Of a stretch of DNA of 39,464 nt, positions 24,263 to 31,948 are shown piece after piece (the stretch's first letter is position 1; the number at the start of each line of letters is the position of its first letter). The position numbers and the translations under genes are program-made. The stretch spans positions 1-39,464 of the forward strand of contig CALYBB010000023.1 of assembly GCA_944393715.1 (NCBI GenBank), in the 5' to 3' direction. The DNA is from an uncultured Alphaproteobacteria bacterium (lineage in GTDB: Bacteria; Pseudomonadota; Alphaproteobacteria; RF32; CAG-239). Under the pieces are notes generated by a model. That model was not told the DNA's origin, made no database searches, and saw only the letters and a program-made list of their open reading frames with translations.

Positions 24263-24785
24263 TATTGATACTCTCTATAACAACGTTGTGATTGGTGTAA
24301 ACATCAATATCTCCGGCAATTTTCATAGCTCTTCGGGCAATATCTTCAAGAGACAACTCATCAACTTCATAAAGCGCTTTGGCAGCAGCCATAGCATAAT
24401 TTCCGCCGGAACCGATACCAATAATACCATCATCAGGTTCCATAACCTCACCAGTGCCGGAAATGACCAAAGAAGTATCTTTATCAGCCACAATCATAAA
24501 AGCCTGAAGCTGGCGCAAATATTTATCCATACGCCAATCTTTAGCCAACTCAACCGCAGCGCGTTTCAACTGATTGGCATGTTTTTCAAGCTTAGCTTCC
24601 AGCCGCTCAATCAGTGTTATGCCATCTGCGGCAGCACCGGCAAATCCGGCAATAATATTACCGTTGCCAATACGGCGCACTTTAACTGAGTGAGATTTAA
24701 AGATAACAGCCTCCCCTAACGTTGCCTGCCCGTCGCCGGCCATAACAACATGGTCTGCCTTACGAATGCATAAAATCGTGGTCAT
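24255..24785 (-). CDS. hslV: HslUV protease proteolytic subunit HslV
   Basis: The 176-residue proteasome-like peptidase has its catalytic Thr directly after Met (MTTILCIRK), exposed by methionine removal. Other marks are [30 protein letters not shown] (shown in part), the Lys-Arg-Arg of the active site region, and [16 protein letters not shown]. It forms the double-hexamer core capped by HslU. It is the first gene of hslV-hslU-hemW. The ribosome site is GGTAGGG. A promoter resembling the RpoH consensus lies about 40-65 bp upstream, in keeping with heat-shock control of hslVU. Confidence 0.97.
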   Translation of the reverse strand: MTTILCIRKADHVVMAGDGQATLGEAVIFKSHSVKVRRIGNGNIIAGFAGAAADGITLIERLEAKLEKHANQLKRAAVELAKDWRMDKYLRQLQAFMIVADKDTSLVISGTGEVMEPDDGIIGIGSGGNYAMAAAKALYEVDELSLEDIARRAMKIAGDIDVYTNHNVVIESINND

Positions 24786-24821
24786 GCCCTACCGCCTTTT
24801 TGTAAACTTACTTTCTAAGAT

Positions 24822-24850
24822 ATTTAGGAAAAAATATTGTCTGATGCAAG
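24822..24850 (-). promoter_or_regulatory. Heat-shock (RpoH)-like promoter for hslVU-hemW
   Basis: On the reverse strand CTTG (24850-24847), 18 bp, then CCTAAAT (24828-24822). This differs by one base from the alphaproteobacterial RpoH pattern CTTG-N17/18-CYTATNT. The same bases also give an ordinary TTGCAT-N17-TAAATA sigma-70 reading, so dual recognition is possible. The predicted start is near 24815. Confidence 0.5.
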
Positions 24851-24858
24851 ATCAGACT

Positions 24859-24898
24859 GAAAAAAAACGTCCTTACTCTGGATAAATAAGGACGTTTT
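24859..24898 (-). terminator. Intrinsic terminator after the pseudoprotease lipoprotein gene
   Basis: A perfect 12-bp stem, AAAACGTCCTTA (24864-24875) with its complement (24887-24898), has an 11-nt loop. A run of U follows on the reverse strand (A-run 24859-24867 on the forward). It separates this gene from the hslV promoter. Confidence 0.88.
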
Positions 24899-24912
24899 CT
24901 AAACAAGACATA

Positions 24913-26898
24913 TTATTTTTTCTGGAGGCCGCTCATCGGCTTGGGCGACTTATCGGCCTGAGAATTGTCAATAGCATCGGCTATCGGTGTATAGACCTGC
25001 ACAGCCTTTGGCTTATGAACAGCCGACCGTTGACCGCAAAATTCCAAACCTAAACTCTTGAGCGCCGATTCAATCGGGATAAACAAATCCGGCGAATTAT
25101 CTCCCTTTTTGCTTTCATGCGCGATACCGATAACATTACCTTTTTGGTCTATCAGGGCTCCCCCCAAAGTAACGGTTTGCACAAAAGTATCGACAATAAT
25201 TTCGGCACCGCGCCCTTCAGACCACCGATAACCGACGACACGACCTTCATTGTCAATATAGTTTTCGCCGCCTTCATCAAAATTCAGCATTCCGAGAGTT
25301 AACAAAATATCTTTGTTAACCTCAGGCAACGTCAAAGACATAGGCAGCGGCTGATAAGATGTCGGTTGATCAAGCAAAAGCAACGCAACATTTTTTGACG
25401 GATTGACGCGAAAAGCCGATGCCTTAAATTTCTTGCCGTTTACCGTTTCCAGATCATAAACGTTATTCTCTTTCTGAATCAAATCCGCCGAAGTCAGCAC
25501 CAGATTCTCAGCAATGATAAGGCCGGCACCTTTCTTGCCCGAGGCATTTTCAACCGAAACAATCGAGGCACGCAGTTTGTACAAATTTTGCGGATTCAGA
25601 TTCTCAAACGGCGGATTGTTAACAATGCAGAATTCGTTGCTAATTGTCGCAAAAGCCGCTTCATCAATTTCATTAACTTCAATATTGCTGCTGGTAGCTG
25701 CCGCACCACCTTCTTCAATAGCCTGCGACGTTTCTGTTTCCAACGGAATATCAATAAAATAATCATCAGTCAGCGTTATATTTTCACTGTTTTTGACCGT
25801 CGACCCGCCCGCTTCAACCAATTCAAGCGTTTGACAATCATCGGCAATGACGTAGCTTTCATCCGTGACAACATAATTGCTTTCAGCGACATCGCCGTCA
25901 GTCTCGACTTCGACCACGGGAATACACGTCTGGTTTTCACAAACCGGCTGGCAATTTTGCAAAGCAGAAATTGCGCCCAGTTCCTCCGCATATTGGGAAT
26001 TAAAGCAACTCGGACAATTAAACCGATTATTTATTCTGGCCAGCTGTGCCTGAATATCTTCCGGACGAATACGCTGAGCCAAAGTAGAATTAAAACAACT
26101 GATTTCCGGCAATTTAACCAAAGCATCTTCAAAGGCGCGTTCAACCAGCAAAGTCTCACCGTTAGGCTCTCCCTCGGCAATCTGTCCATACCCTGTCGTG
26201 GAGCCTCGACAATAAACTTCATCCTTGGCAATATTCATAACGCGCCAAACGACCGTCATTTCCGAGGTGCCGCTGCGAAGACGTTTGGACTTAGCATCAT
26301 CCCAGTCAAACTCATCACATATATTCATAAAATAATCAGTAATTTCCGCAGTTAACAAATATTCGGCCTGCGGAATTTTATCAGAATCGGCATAATGAAC
26401 ATTTGAAGGATCAACCACAACAGGATAATAATCATTCAAAGTCTCATAAAAGACATCAAAGAAATGCATGTCTTTTTGCATGGCGCGTCCCTGATTAAGA
26501 AAAGCATTTTTAGTCTCTCTGCGGCAGCCGAAAAGACGAAAACGATAATCACCGAGTTTGGTATCAAAACCTTCATAACTGCGGCTTTTACGAATGCGAA
26601 AATCAACATTTTCGAGTTTTATGGGCGCAAAAGAATCACGACTCTGATGCAACATAACATAGGCATCATACTGATCATCAATAATAAGCGTCTGATAACG
26701 AATCTTTTGCTTATCCTGCAGATAAGATATGCGGCGAACGGGACGTTTTTTGGCTGGTTCACACATGCAGTCGAAAATACCCAACGTCGAATCGGCATTA
26801 GGATCACACATGCAGGGTATCAATTCCGGACTTTCTTTATCACAAGCCGCCAAGGCTAAAAGGGGCAACAACAGAGCTAGGCTTAAAGGTTTGCGCAT
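24913..26898 (-). CDS. Large lipoprotein with catalytically dead trypsin-like domain
   Basis: The 661-residue lipoprotein precursor has lipobox LAAC (Cys19). It contains a short Cys-rich segment with two CMC motifs (29-31 and 44-46), a central region (about 65-270) with an AEYLLTAEITDYF / TVVWRVMN pattern like CsgG- or TolB-type envelope proteins, more cysteines (about 295-325), an acidic low-complexity linker (about 330-420), and a C-terminal domain (about 440-620) with the layout of DegP-like proteases. There the His position reads SAD (Asp472), the Asp position NPSKN (Asn503), and the Ser position TLGGAL (Leu578). All three catalytic residues are thus replaced, and a binding role is inferred. 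Ribosome site GGGAG; GTG 26901 is an alternative start. It is probably monocistronic. Confidence 0.82.
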   Translation of the reverse strand: MRKPLSLALLLPLLALAACDKESPELIPCMCDPNADSTLGIFDCMCEPAKKRPVRRISYLQDKQKIRYQTLIIDDQYDAYVMLHQSRDSFAPIKLENVDFRIRKSRSYEGFDTKLGDYRFRLFGCRRETKNAFLNQGRAMQKDMHFFDVFYETLNDYYPVVVDPSNVHYADSDKIPQAEYLLTAEITDYFMNICDEFDWDDAKSKRLRSGTSEMTVVWRVMNIAKDEVYCRGSTTGYGQIAEGEPNGETLLVERAFEDALVKLPEISCFNSTLAQRIRPEDIQAQLARINNRFNCPSCFNSQYAEELGAISALQNCQPVCENQTCIPVVEVETDGDVAESNYVVTDESYVIADDCQTLELVEAGGSTVKNSENITLTDDYFIDIPLETETSQAIEEGGAAATSSNIEVNEIDEAAFATISNEFCIVNNPPFENLNPQNLYKLRASIVSVENASGKKGAGLIIAENLVLTSADLIQKENNVYDLETVNGKKFKASAFRVNPSKNVALLLLDQPTSYQPLPMSLTLPEVNKDILLTLGMLNFDEGGENYIDNEGRVVGYRWSEGRGAEIIVDTFVQTVTLGGALIDQKGNVIGIAHESKKGDNSPDLFIPIESALKSLGLEFCGQRSAVHKPKAVQVYTPIADAIDNSQADKSPKPMSGLQKK

Positions 26899-26920
26899 CA
26901 CAAAAACTCCCGATTAATTC

Positions 26921-28435
26921 TTAGAAATACTGACTTTGACGATATGACAAAGCCTCAGCTATGTGTAGCTTACGAATTTTTGATTCATTTTGCAAGTCTG
27001 CAATTGTTCTTGCTAACCGTAAAGTGCGATGATAAGCGCGGGCAGATAATTTGTTTTGGTCAGCAAAAGCAACAAGCAGTTTTTCCGCATCATTATCCAT
27101 AACACAAAGATCTTCAAGCAATTTTCCTTTAAGTCTGGCGTTGGTAAAAAAAGATGTCTCGCCGATGGCCCACAGCCTGTCAGCCTGAATTTTGCGGGCC
27201 GCAACAACGCGACTGCGAATTTGCGCAGAAGTTTCACCACGCCTGATACCTGCCAAATCCCAAGGGCTGACGGCAGGGACTTCAATCTTTATATCTATAC
27301 GATCTAACAAAGGACCGGAAATTTTAGCCATATATTCTTTAGCACAAATCGGAGCACGGGCACATTCTTTATCTTTATTGCCGAGCCAGCCGCAGCGGCA
27401 GGGATTCATGGCGGCTATCAACTGGAAATCGGCCGGAAAAGTTGTATGGGCATTGACGCGTGATATTTGCACGACTCCGTTTTCCAAAGGCTGGCGTAAT
27501 GCCTCCAATGTCGGCCGATTAAATTCCGGAAGCTCATCCAGAAACAAAACGCCGTTATGTGCCAAAGAAATCTCCCCTGGCGTCCCCTTACGGCCTCCGC
27601 CGACAAGAGCCGGAGTCGAAGCGCTGTGATGCGGTGCGCGAAAAGATCTGGTCAGACACAACCCGTTGTGTTTGAGTTCTCCGGCGACAGATTGAATCAT
27701 GGACGTTTCCAAAGCTTCGGTAATACTCATCGGCGGCAAAATTGACGGCAAACGGGCTGCTAACATAGATTTACCGGATCCCGGAGGACCTATCATCAAC
27801 ATATTATGACCGCCGGCGGCAGCAATCTCCAAAGCACGCTTGGCTGTTTCCTGCCCCTTAACATCGACCATATCCAACGCCGCATCGTCATCAAATGTGC
27901 GCACAGGCTCGGGAGCCGGTAAAATTTCTGTTTTTTTAAGATGATTAATCAAACAGCCCAAATTAGACGCTGCAGCAATATCTTTAAGCCCAGACCAAGC
28001 CGCTTCGGCGCCACAGGCAAAAGGACAAATAAGTCCCAAACCGTCTTTGGCGACCTGAACAGCAACCGGCAAAACGCCGTTGACGGGCAGAATATTGCCG
28101 TCAAGTCCTAGCTCACCCATTACAATATAATTTTTGAGCGCCGCCGCAGGAACAATCCCCATAACGGCCAAAATTCCTAACGCAATCGGCAAATCAAAAT
28201 GAGAACCTTCCTTAAGTAGATCCGCCGGCGCCAAATTGATAACAATGCGTTTGGGCGGCAACTGAAGACCGAGAGACTGAATGGCTGCCCGAACACGCTC
28301 TTTGCTCTCGGCAATGGCCTTATCGGGCAAACCGACAATAATAAAATTCGGCAAACCGGAAGAAATTTGTGCCTGCAGATCAACCCGTCGAATTTCCAAT
28401 CCGTTAAACGTTAAGGTATTGACATGAGTCAGCAT
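26921..28435 (-). CDS. yifB: YifB/ComM-family Mg-chelatase-like AAA ATPase
   Basis: The 504-residue protein begins MLTHVNTLTFNGLEIRRVDL, the usual YifB start. It has an N-terminal Lon-protease-like fold (about 1-180), Walker A GPPGSGKS (216-223), Walker B LFLDELPEF, an arginine-finger region with PCRCGW and C-terminal SARAYHRTLRLARTIADL. ComM, the characterised member, is a hexameric helicase that aids branch migration in natural transformation. The ATG at 28435 is chosen; an upstream GTG/TTG at 28480 would overlap the preceding gene. It follows the 98-residue secreted protein gene by 11 bp, suggesting co-transcription. Confidence 0.94.
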   Translation of the reverse strand: MLTHVNTLTFNGLEIRRVDLQAQISSGLPNFIIVGLPDKAIAESKERVRAAIQSLGLQLPPKRIVINLAPADLLKEGSHFDLPIALGILAVMGIVPAAALKNYIVMGELGLDGNILPVNGVLPVAVQVAKDGLGLICPFACGAEAAWSGLKDIAAASNLGCLINHLKKTEILPAPEPVRTFDDDAALDMVDVKGQETAKRALEIAAAGGHNMLMIGPPGSGKSMLAARLPSILPPMSITEALETSMIQSVAGELKHNGLCLTRSFRAPHHSASTPALVGGGRKGTPGEISLAHNGVLFLDELPEFNRPTLEALRQPLENGVVQISRVNAHTTFPADFQLIAAMNPCRCGWLGNKDKECARAPICAKEYMAKISGPLLDRIDIKIEVPAVSPWDLAGIRRGETSAQIRSRVVAARKIQADRLWAIGETSFFTNARLKGKLLEDLCVMDNDAEKLLVAFADQNKLSARAYHRTLRLARTIADLQNESKIRKLHIAEALSYRQSQYF

Positions 28436-28446
28436 GAACAAAAGCT

Positions 28447-28743
28447 CTACCAGCGCGGTGTCAATTCGCCGCTGCGCCACCGGCGGGTCGGGTAGGTATC
28501 AACCGCTAAAAAATCGTATTTGGCAGTTTTGGACGGCAAATTACGCATTCGGATATAACCAAGAGTTTCGTAATAAGAAGCGCAGTCCTCCGCTGAGTAT
28601 TGAGAATTGGCATAACAATAGACAACGGTGCGGGTATAAATATTCTGCAAACCAATGCGGCTGTTCTCCGCCGCAAAACAATTATCGACCCCAAAGAAAG
28701 CCAAAGCGGCAAAAGCACAAAAAAGACAAATCAAACGAGGCAT
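28447..28743 (-). CDS. Small secreted protein (98 residues), unknown
   Basis: Not recognised. A Sec signal peptide is clear (about 1-24, core LICLFCAFAALAFFG, cleavage near CFA-AEN). The mature part is about 74 residues with two cysteines (VVYCYANSQY and SAEDCASYY), which could form one disulfide, and it is rich in Tyr and Arg, ending with a basic RRWRSGELTPRW. The start at 28743 is set by AAGGGA 8 nt upstream. A longer TTG start would bury the ribosome site. It precedes yifB by 11 bp on the same strand and is divergent from rpsF. Confidence 0.72.
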   Translation of the reverse strand: MPRLICLFCAFAALAFFGVDNCFAAENSRIGLQNIYTRTVVYCYANSQYSAEDCASYYETLGYIRMRNLPSKTAKYDFLAVDTYPTRRWRSGELTPRW

Positions 28744-28821
28744 TTTTATATCCCTTTGCAAATTTGGTTAGATTTTAGCGGCAAAAGATTAAATCTTCTT
28801 TAAAACGAAGCACAAAAAAGC

Positions 28822-28849
28822 TTGCAAAATAAAGATTTTGTGTTATAAA
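28822..28849 (+). promoter_or_regulatory. Sigma-70 promoter for rpsF-rpsR-rplI
   Basis: TTGCAA (28822-28827), a 16-bp spacer, then TATAAA (28844-28849). The start is predicted near 28856, giving a leader of about 120 nt before rpsF, long enough for an autoregulatory RNA structure. Confidence 0.62.
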
Positions 28850-28868
28850 GCGCTTTGTCCTTGCTGCG

Positions 28869-28918
28869 GGCAAAAAGCACGCGGCTATACAAAAGGCTGT
28901 TTCTGCCGACGTTTTGCC
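28869..28918 (+). ncRNA. Structured mRNA leader upstream of rpsF (possible S6:S18 autoregulatory element)
   Basis: In the rpsF leader, GGCAAAA (28869-28875) pairs with TTTTGCC (28912-28918). After a 4-nt asymmetric bulge AGCA, CGCGGC (28880-28885) pairs with GCCGACG (28905-28911) with a bulged A, closing a 19-nt loop. Leaders of rpsF operons in several phyla bind the S6:S18 complex to repress translation. This one has the right location and a bulged hairpin, but its match to the published consensus could not be checked. Confidence 0.42.
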
Positions 28919-28977
28919 TTGCCGCGAAACTAAGCAGAAACTAATTTGTTGAGTATCCACAAGGAGATTATAAAAAA

Positions 28978-29319
28978 ATGAACAAATATGAAAGTGTGCT
29001 CATAGCACGTCAGGATTTGGGCGCCTCGCAACTAAATTCTCTGGTTGACAGCCTGAAACAGGTTGTTGCCGGACAAGGCGGCGAAGTTGTCCGTGTTGAT
29101 AATTGGGGGCTGAAAAATCTGGCCTACCGCATCAAGAAAAACCGCAAAGGCTATTATGTCCTTTTGAATATCTCGGCTCCGGCTCAGGCTATTGCCGAGT
29201 ACGAAAGAATCATGCGCGTTAATGAAGACATTATCCGCTATATGACCGTTAAGGTTGACGAGTTTTCGGAAGCTTCGGCTGGTGATGACAGCACCGCCGA
29301 ATCGGTTGTTGAGGAATAG
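28978..29319 (+). CDS. rpsF: Small ribosomal subunit protein bS6
   Basis: The 113-residue protein matches bS6: [14 protein letters not shown] at the start, [19 protein letters not shown] in the middle and [10 protein letters not shown], with an acidic C-terminal tail ([16 protein letters not shown]) as in many alphaproteobacteria. bS6 binds bS18 on the 30S platform. An AAGGAG ribosome site lies about 10 nt before ATG. It is the first gene of rpsF-rpsR-rplI, with 11 and 17 bp gaps. Confidence 0.97.
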   Translation: MNKYESVLIARQDLGASQLNSLVDSLKQVVAGQGGEVVRVDNWGLKNLAYRIKKNRKGYYVLLNISAPAQAIAEYERIMRVNEDIIRYMTVKVDEFSEASAGDDSTAESVVEE

Positions 29320-29330
29320 GAGGACACCAG

Positions 29331-29558
29331 ATGGCTAAACAAGTATTTTTCAGAAGAAAAAAAAGCTGCCCGTTTTCGGGTGAAGATGGTTTGAAGATCG
29401 ACTACAAAGATGTCAAACTTTTATCCCGTTATATTTCGGAAAAAGGCAAGATCATCCCCAGTCGTATCACTTCAGTTTCGGCTAAAAAGCAAAGAGAATT
29501 GGCCAAAGCTATCAAAAGAGCTCGGTATCTCGGTTTGCTACCGTATGTTGCCATGTAG
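29331..29558 (+). CDS. rpsR: Small ribosomal subunit protein bS18
   Basis: The 75-residue protein has the bS18 pattern: [12 protein letters not shown] near the N-terminus, [19 protein letters not shown], then the basic [20 protein letters not shown] (shown in part) and an [10 protein letters not shown] end. It pairs with bS6 in the 30S platform. An AGGAGGA ribosome site overlaps the end of rpsF. The cysteine at residue 12 is isolated, so no zinc site is likely. Confidence 0.98.
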   Translation: MAKQVFFRRKKSCPFSGEDGLKIDYKDVKLLSRYISEKGKIIPSRITSVSAKKQRELAKAIKRARYLGLLPYVAM

Positions 29559-29575
29559 TTTGAGGGAGAGAAAAA

Positions 29576-30061
29576 ATGGAAGTTATCTTGCTTGAACACA
29601 TTGAAAAATTAGGCAAAATGGGCGAAAAAGTAAACGTTAAGAACGGTTATGCCCGCAACTACCTGCTGCCGCAAGGAAAAGCTTTGCGCGCAACGGAGGC
29701 TAATTTAGCGGTTTATGAAAAACAAAAAACCGAATTAGAAGCCCATAACAAAAAACTGTTTGAAACGGCTTCGCAACTTGCCGAATCTCTGAAAGGTTTT
29801 TCAGCTGTTTTGATCCGACAGGCTGCCGAAACCGGTCAATTATACGGTTCGGTTACCATCCGCGATATTGCTGCGGCAATCAAGGAAGCCGGCTTTGCGA
29901 TCGAACGCCGTCAGGTGTTTTTGGATAAAACCATTAAGGATCTGGGCGTTTATCAGGTCAGACTGAACCTGCATCCGGAGGTTTCGCAAACGATTTTGGT
30001 CAATGTAGCCAGAACCGATGATGATGCCAAAAGACAGGCCAAGGCTTATGAAAATTCTTAA
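29576..30061 (+). CDS. rplI: Large ribosomal subunit protein bL9
   Basis: The 161-residue bL9 has the N-terminal RNA-binding domain (MEVILLEHIEKLGKMGEKVN, GYARNYLLPQGKA), a long connecting helix (about 40-75) and a C-terminal domain with GQLYGSVTIRDI and IKDLGVYQVRLNLHPEV. bL9 sits at the base of the L1 stalk. It follows rpsR by 17 bp with a GAGGGAGAG ribosome site and is the last gene of the operon before a strong terminator. Confidence 0.97.
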   Translation: MEVILLEHIEKLGKMGEKVNVKNGYARNYLLPQGKALRATEANLAVYEKQKTELEAHNKKLFETASQLAESLKGFSAVLIRQAAETGQLYGSVTIRDIAAAIKEAGFAIERRQVFLDKTIKDLGVYQVRLNLHPEVSQTILVNVARTDDDAKRQAKAYENS

Positions 30062-30106
30062 GCTTCGTCGAGCATAAGAATTTCCGAGCCCTAAAATTCG
30101 GAATAT

Positions 30107-30140
30107 AAAAAGCCCCGCTTTTCTGAAGCGGGGCTTTTTT
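30107..30140. terminator. Intrinsic terminator after rplI, also facing ssb
   Basis: A GC-rich stem, AAAAAGCCCCGCTT (30107-30120) with AAGCGGGGCTTTTT (30126-30139), has a 5-nt loop and a T-tract. The A-run on the left lets it also end ssb transcripts from the other strand. Confidence 0.92.
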
Positions 30141-30153
30141 TAGTAGCTTTCAG

Positions 30154-30621
30154 CTAAAATGGAATATCATCATCCAACGATGCCGTACCTCCAGAAGAAG
30201 CCGATGACGAATCCCAGCCGGAATCTGTTGCCGCAAACACATCATTGCCACCTACTGGCGAGCCATCACCCTTAGCATCCAACATCACCAAATTGCCGCT
30301 GAAGTTTTGCAAAACAACTTCGGTAGTATACCTCTCCTGTCCGTTGGAATCTTCCCAACGACGCGTTTGCAACTGCCCTTCCAGATAAACTTTTGAGCCT
30401 TTGCGCAAATATCTTTCCGCAACATCGGCCAATGCCGGATTAAAAATCACCACCCTGTGCCACTCGGTCCTTTCTTTGCGTTCACCGCTGGCCTTGTCTT
30501 TCCACGAATCTGAAGTTGCCACGTTCAAATTAACAATTTTTGCGCCATTCGCCGTATTGCTGACTTTCGGATCTGCACCCAAATTACCGACCAAAATAAC
30601 CTTATTAATGCTTCCAGCCAT
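30154..30621 (-). CDS. ssb: Single-stranded DNA-binding protein
   Basis: The 155-residue SSB has an N-terminal OB fold (about 1-110: [54 protein letters not shown]), a Gly/Ser-rich linker and the conserved acidic tail DDDIPF that recruits partners such as RecO, PriA and ExoI. It has its own promoter about 45-70 bp upstream. It is not next to uvrA, although the two are often divergent neighbours in other Proteobacteria; here they are about 3.2 kb apart. Confidence 0.97.
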   Translation of the reverse strand: MAGSINKVILVGNLGADPKVSNTANGAKIVNLNVATSDSWKDKASGERKERTEWHRVVIFNPALADVAERYLRKGSKVYLEGQLQTRRWEDSNGQERYTTEVVLQNFSGNLVMLDAKGDGSPVGGNDVFAATDSGWDSSSASSGGTASLDDDIPF

Positions 30622-30664
30622 TGTTCTTTTACCCTATTTTCTCTAAAAAATTAAAACTTTCTCC

Positions 30665-30692
30665 AGTATAACCGGATATTTAAGCAATGCAA
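30665..30692 (-). promoter_or_regulatory. Sigma-70 promoter for ssb
   Basis: On the reverse strand TTGCAT (30692-30687), a 16-bp spacer, then TATACT (30670-30665). The predicted start is near 30658, with a leader of about 37 nt. Confidence 0.68.
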
Positions 30693-30697
30693 CAAAA

Positions 30698-31810
30698 TCA
30701 ATCAACCTGTGTATATTCGCCGTTCACAATCTGATAAACCTCATAACCGCTGTTTTGCAAAGCTCTGCCTCCCTCAAATTCAACTTCTCCCCACGGCAAT
30801 CTGAACTTTGAACCGCTTCTCTGGGCATCTACCTTTTCAAAAGCAATACTTCCGGCTTTAAGAGCCATATCGCTCCATAACTTAACCGCCGCATAACCAT
30901 AAACCCCGAGCCCGCGAGGTTCTCTTCCGATAAGCCGCAGCCGAACAAGCTCCTCCGTAAAAGTCGGACTATCTTTCAAATCCTCTTTTGCCAAAACATA
31001 AACACCTTCGGCAAAATTTCCCATCTCCCTGAAAAAATAAGGCGTCGCCATATATTCATCAATCAACAACACCGTTTCCGAATTTTCTTCCTGCAATTTT
31101 TGCGCCATCATAGCCGTCGAACTAGGACTTCCTAAGATATAGACGATCTGATTATTAAGCAAAACTTCTTTGGCCGCACGATCATAATCTCCGCCATAAT
31201 TATCCAGATCATACAAAGTCAACCTGTTCTGCAATTTGTTTTCATCAAACAATCCCCGCACCTGATAAGCTGTCTCAAGCGCTGCGGCCAACGAGCTTTC
31301 ATAAGCAATCGCAATATTTTTTCCGGCAAATTTTTTCTGATAAAAACGAAAAAAAGCTTCCGCCTCCTCAATCATAACACCGCCGATCTTAATCAATCCA
31401 GGCTCATTGAGATTATATTGTGCCTTATCAACCGGAACCGGAACGATTCTGATTATTTTACCGTCGGCATAAATTTGCGAAATCCTAGCAAACGCATTGC
31501 CGCAATAAGGGCCTATGACCAAACTGACCCGATCTTCTGCCGATGAATTCAATGCCATCATCTGTGCAGCTGAAATAGCAAAAGAATCCTCGCATTGATC
31601 ATCTATGGTAATCAAATTAAGCTGCTCGCCCATAATTCCGCCGTTTTGGTTAATATCATCCACCGCCGTTCTGACACCTTCTGTCAAATTGTGCCCAAAC
31701 TTTGCCATTGGCCCGACCTTTGGCGCCACAACCGCAATATTGGCAGCCCAAACACTTGAGGCCTCCAGCAACAGCGCCAACACAAAAATATATTTTGCAG
31801 CAGCTTTCAT
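30698..31810 (-). CDS. Periplasmic branched-chain amino-acid-type (Liv) binding protein
   Basis: The 370-residue protein has a signal peptide (about 1-22, ending SVWA-AN) and a type I periplasmic binding fold: IAVVAPKVGPMAKFGHNLTEG, the AVDDINQNGGIMG motif, the SLVIGPYCGNAF loop that binds the ligand, then a second lobe. This is the Peripla_BP_6 / LivJ group. Ligands vary (amino acids, short-chain amides, others). No ABC permease or ATPase genes adjoin it, so its partner transporter lies elsewhere or it is an orphan sensor. ATG 31810 is chosen over upstream codons that would spoil the signal peptide. It is divergent from the AspA/AstE-like gene. Confidence 0.85.
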   Translation of the reverse strand: MKAAAKYIFVLALLLEASSVWAANIAVVAPKVGPMAKFGHNLTEGVRTAVDDINQNGGIMGEQLNLITIDDQCEDSFAISAAQMMALNSSAEDRVSLVIGPYCGNAFARISQIYADGKIIRIVPVPVDKAQYNLNEPGLIKIGGVMIEEAEAFFRFYQKKFAGKNIAIAYESSLAAALETAYQVRGLFDENKLQNRLTLYDLDNYGGDYDRAAKEVLLNNQIVYILGSPSSTAMMAQKLQEENSETVLLIDEYMATPYFFREMGNFAEGVYVLAKEDLKDSPTFTEELVRLRLIGREPRGLGVYGYAAVKLWSDMALKAGSIAFEKVDAQRSGSKFRLPWGEVEFEGGRALQNSGYEVYQIVNGEYTQVD

Positions 31811-31842
31811 AAACTTAGTCTCAAACTTTTTAAACTTCCGGC

Positions 31843-31870
31843 ATAGTAGCATCTTATCTTTTTTTTGCAA
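31843..31870 (-). promoter_or_regulatory. Sigma-70 promoter for the Liv-type binding protein gene
   Basis: On the reverse strand TTGCAA (31870-31865), a 16-bp spacer, then TACTAT (31848-31843), with TG one base before the -10 (extended -10). The predicted start is near 31836. Confidence 0.6.
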
Positions 31871-31889
31871 CTTTTTTTTCAAATAATAT

Positions 31890-31917
31890 TTGACTCGACG
31901 ACAGAATTTTCTAAAAT
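31890..31917 (+). promoter_or_regulatory. Sigma-70 promoter for the AspA/AstE-like gene
   Basis: TTGACT (31890-31895), a 16-bp spacer, then TAAAAT (31912-31917). The predicted start is near 31924, with a leader of about 25 nt. Confidence 0.6.
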
Positions 31918-31948
31918 CAGCTCAGTCAATGAAAAATACTGAAAAAGC

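Noticed and set aside
24913-26898. Active DegP/trypsin-like protease
   Set aside because: The positions of His, Asp and Ser in the framework are Asp, Asn and Leu, so activity by this triad is not possible.
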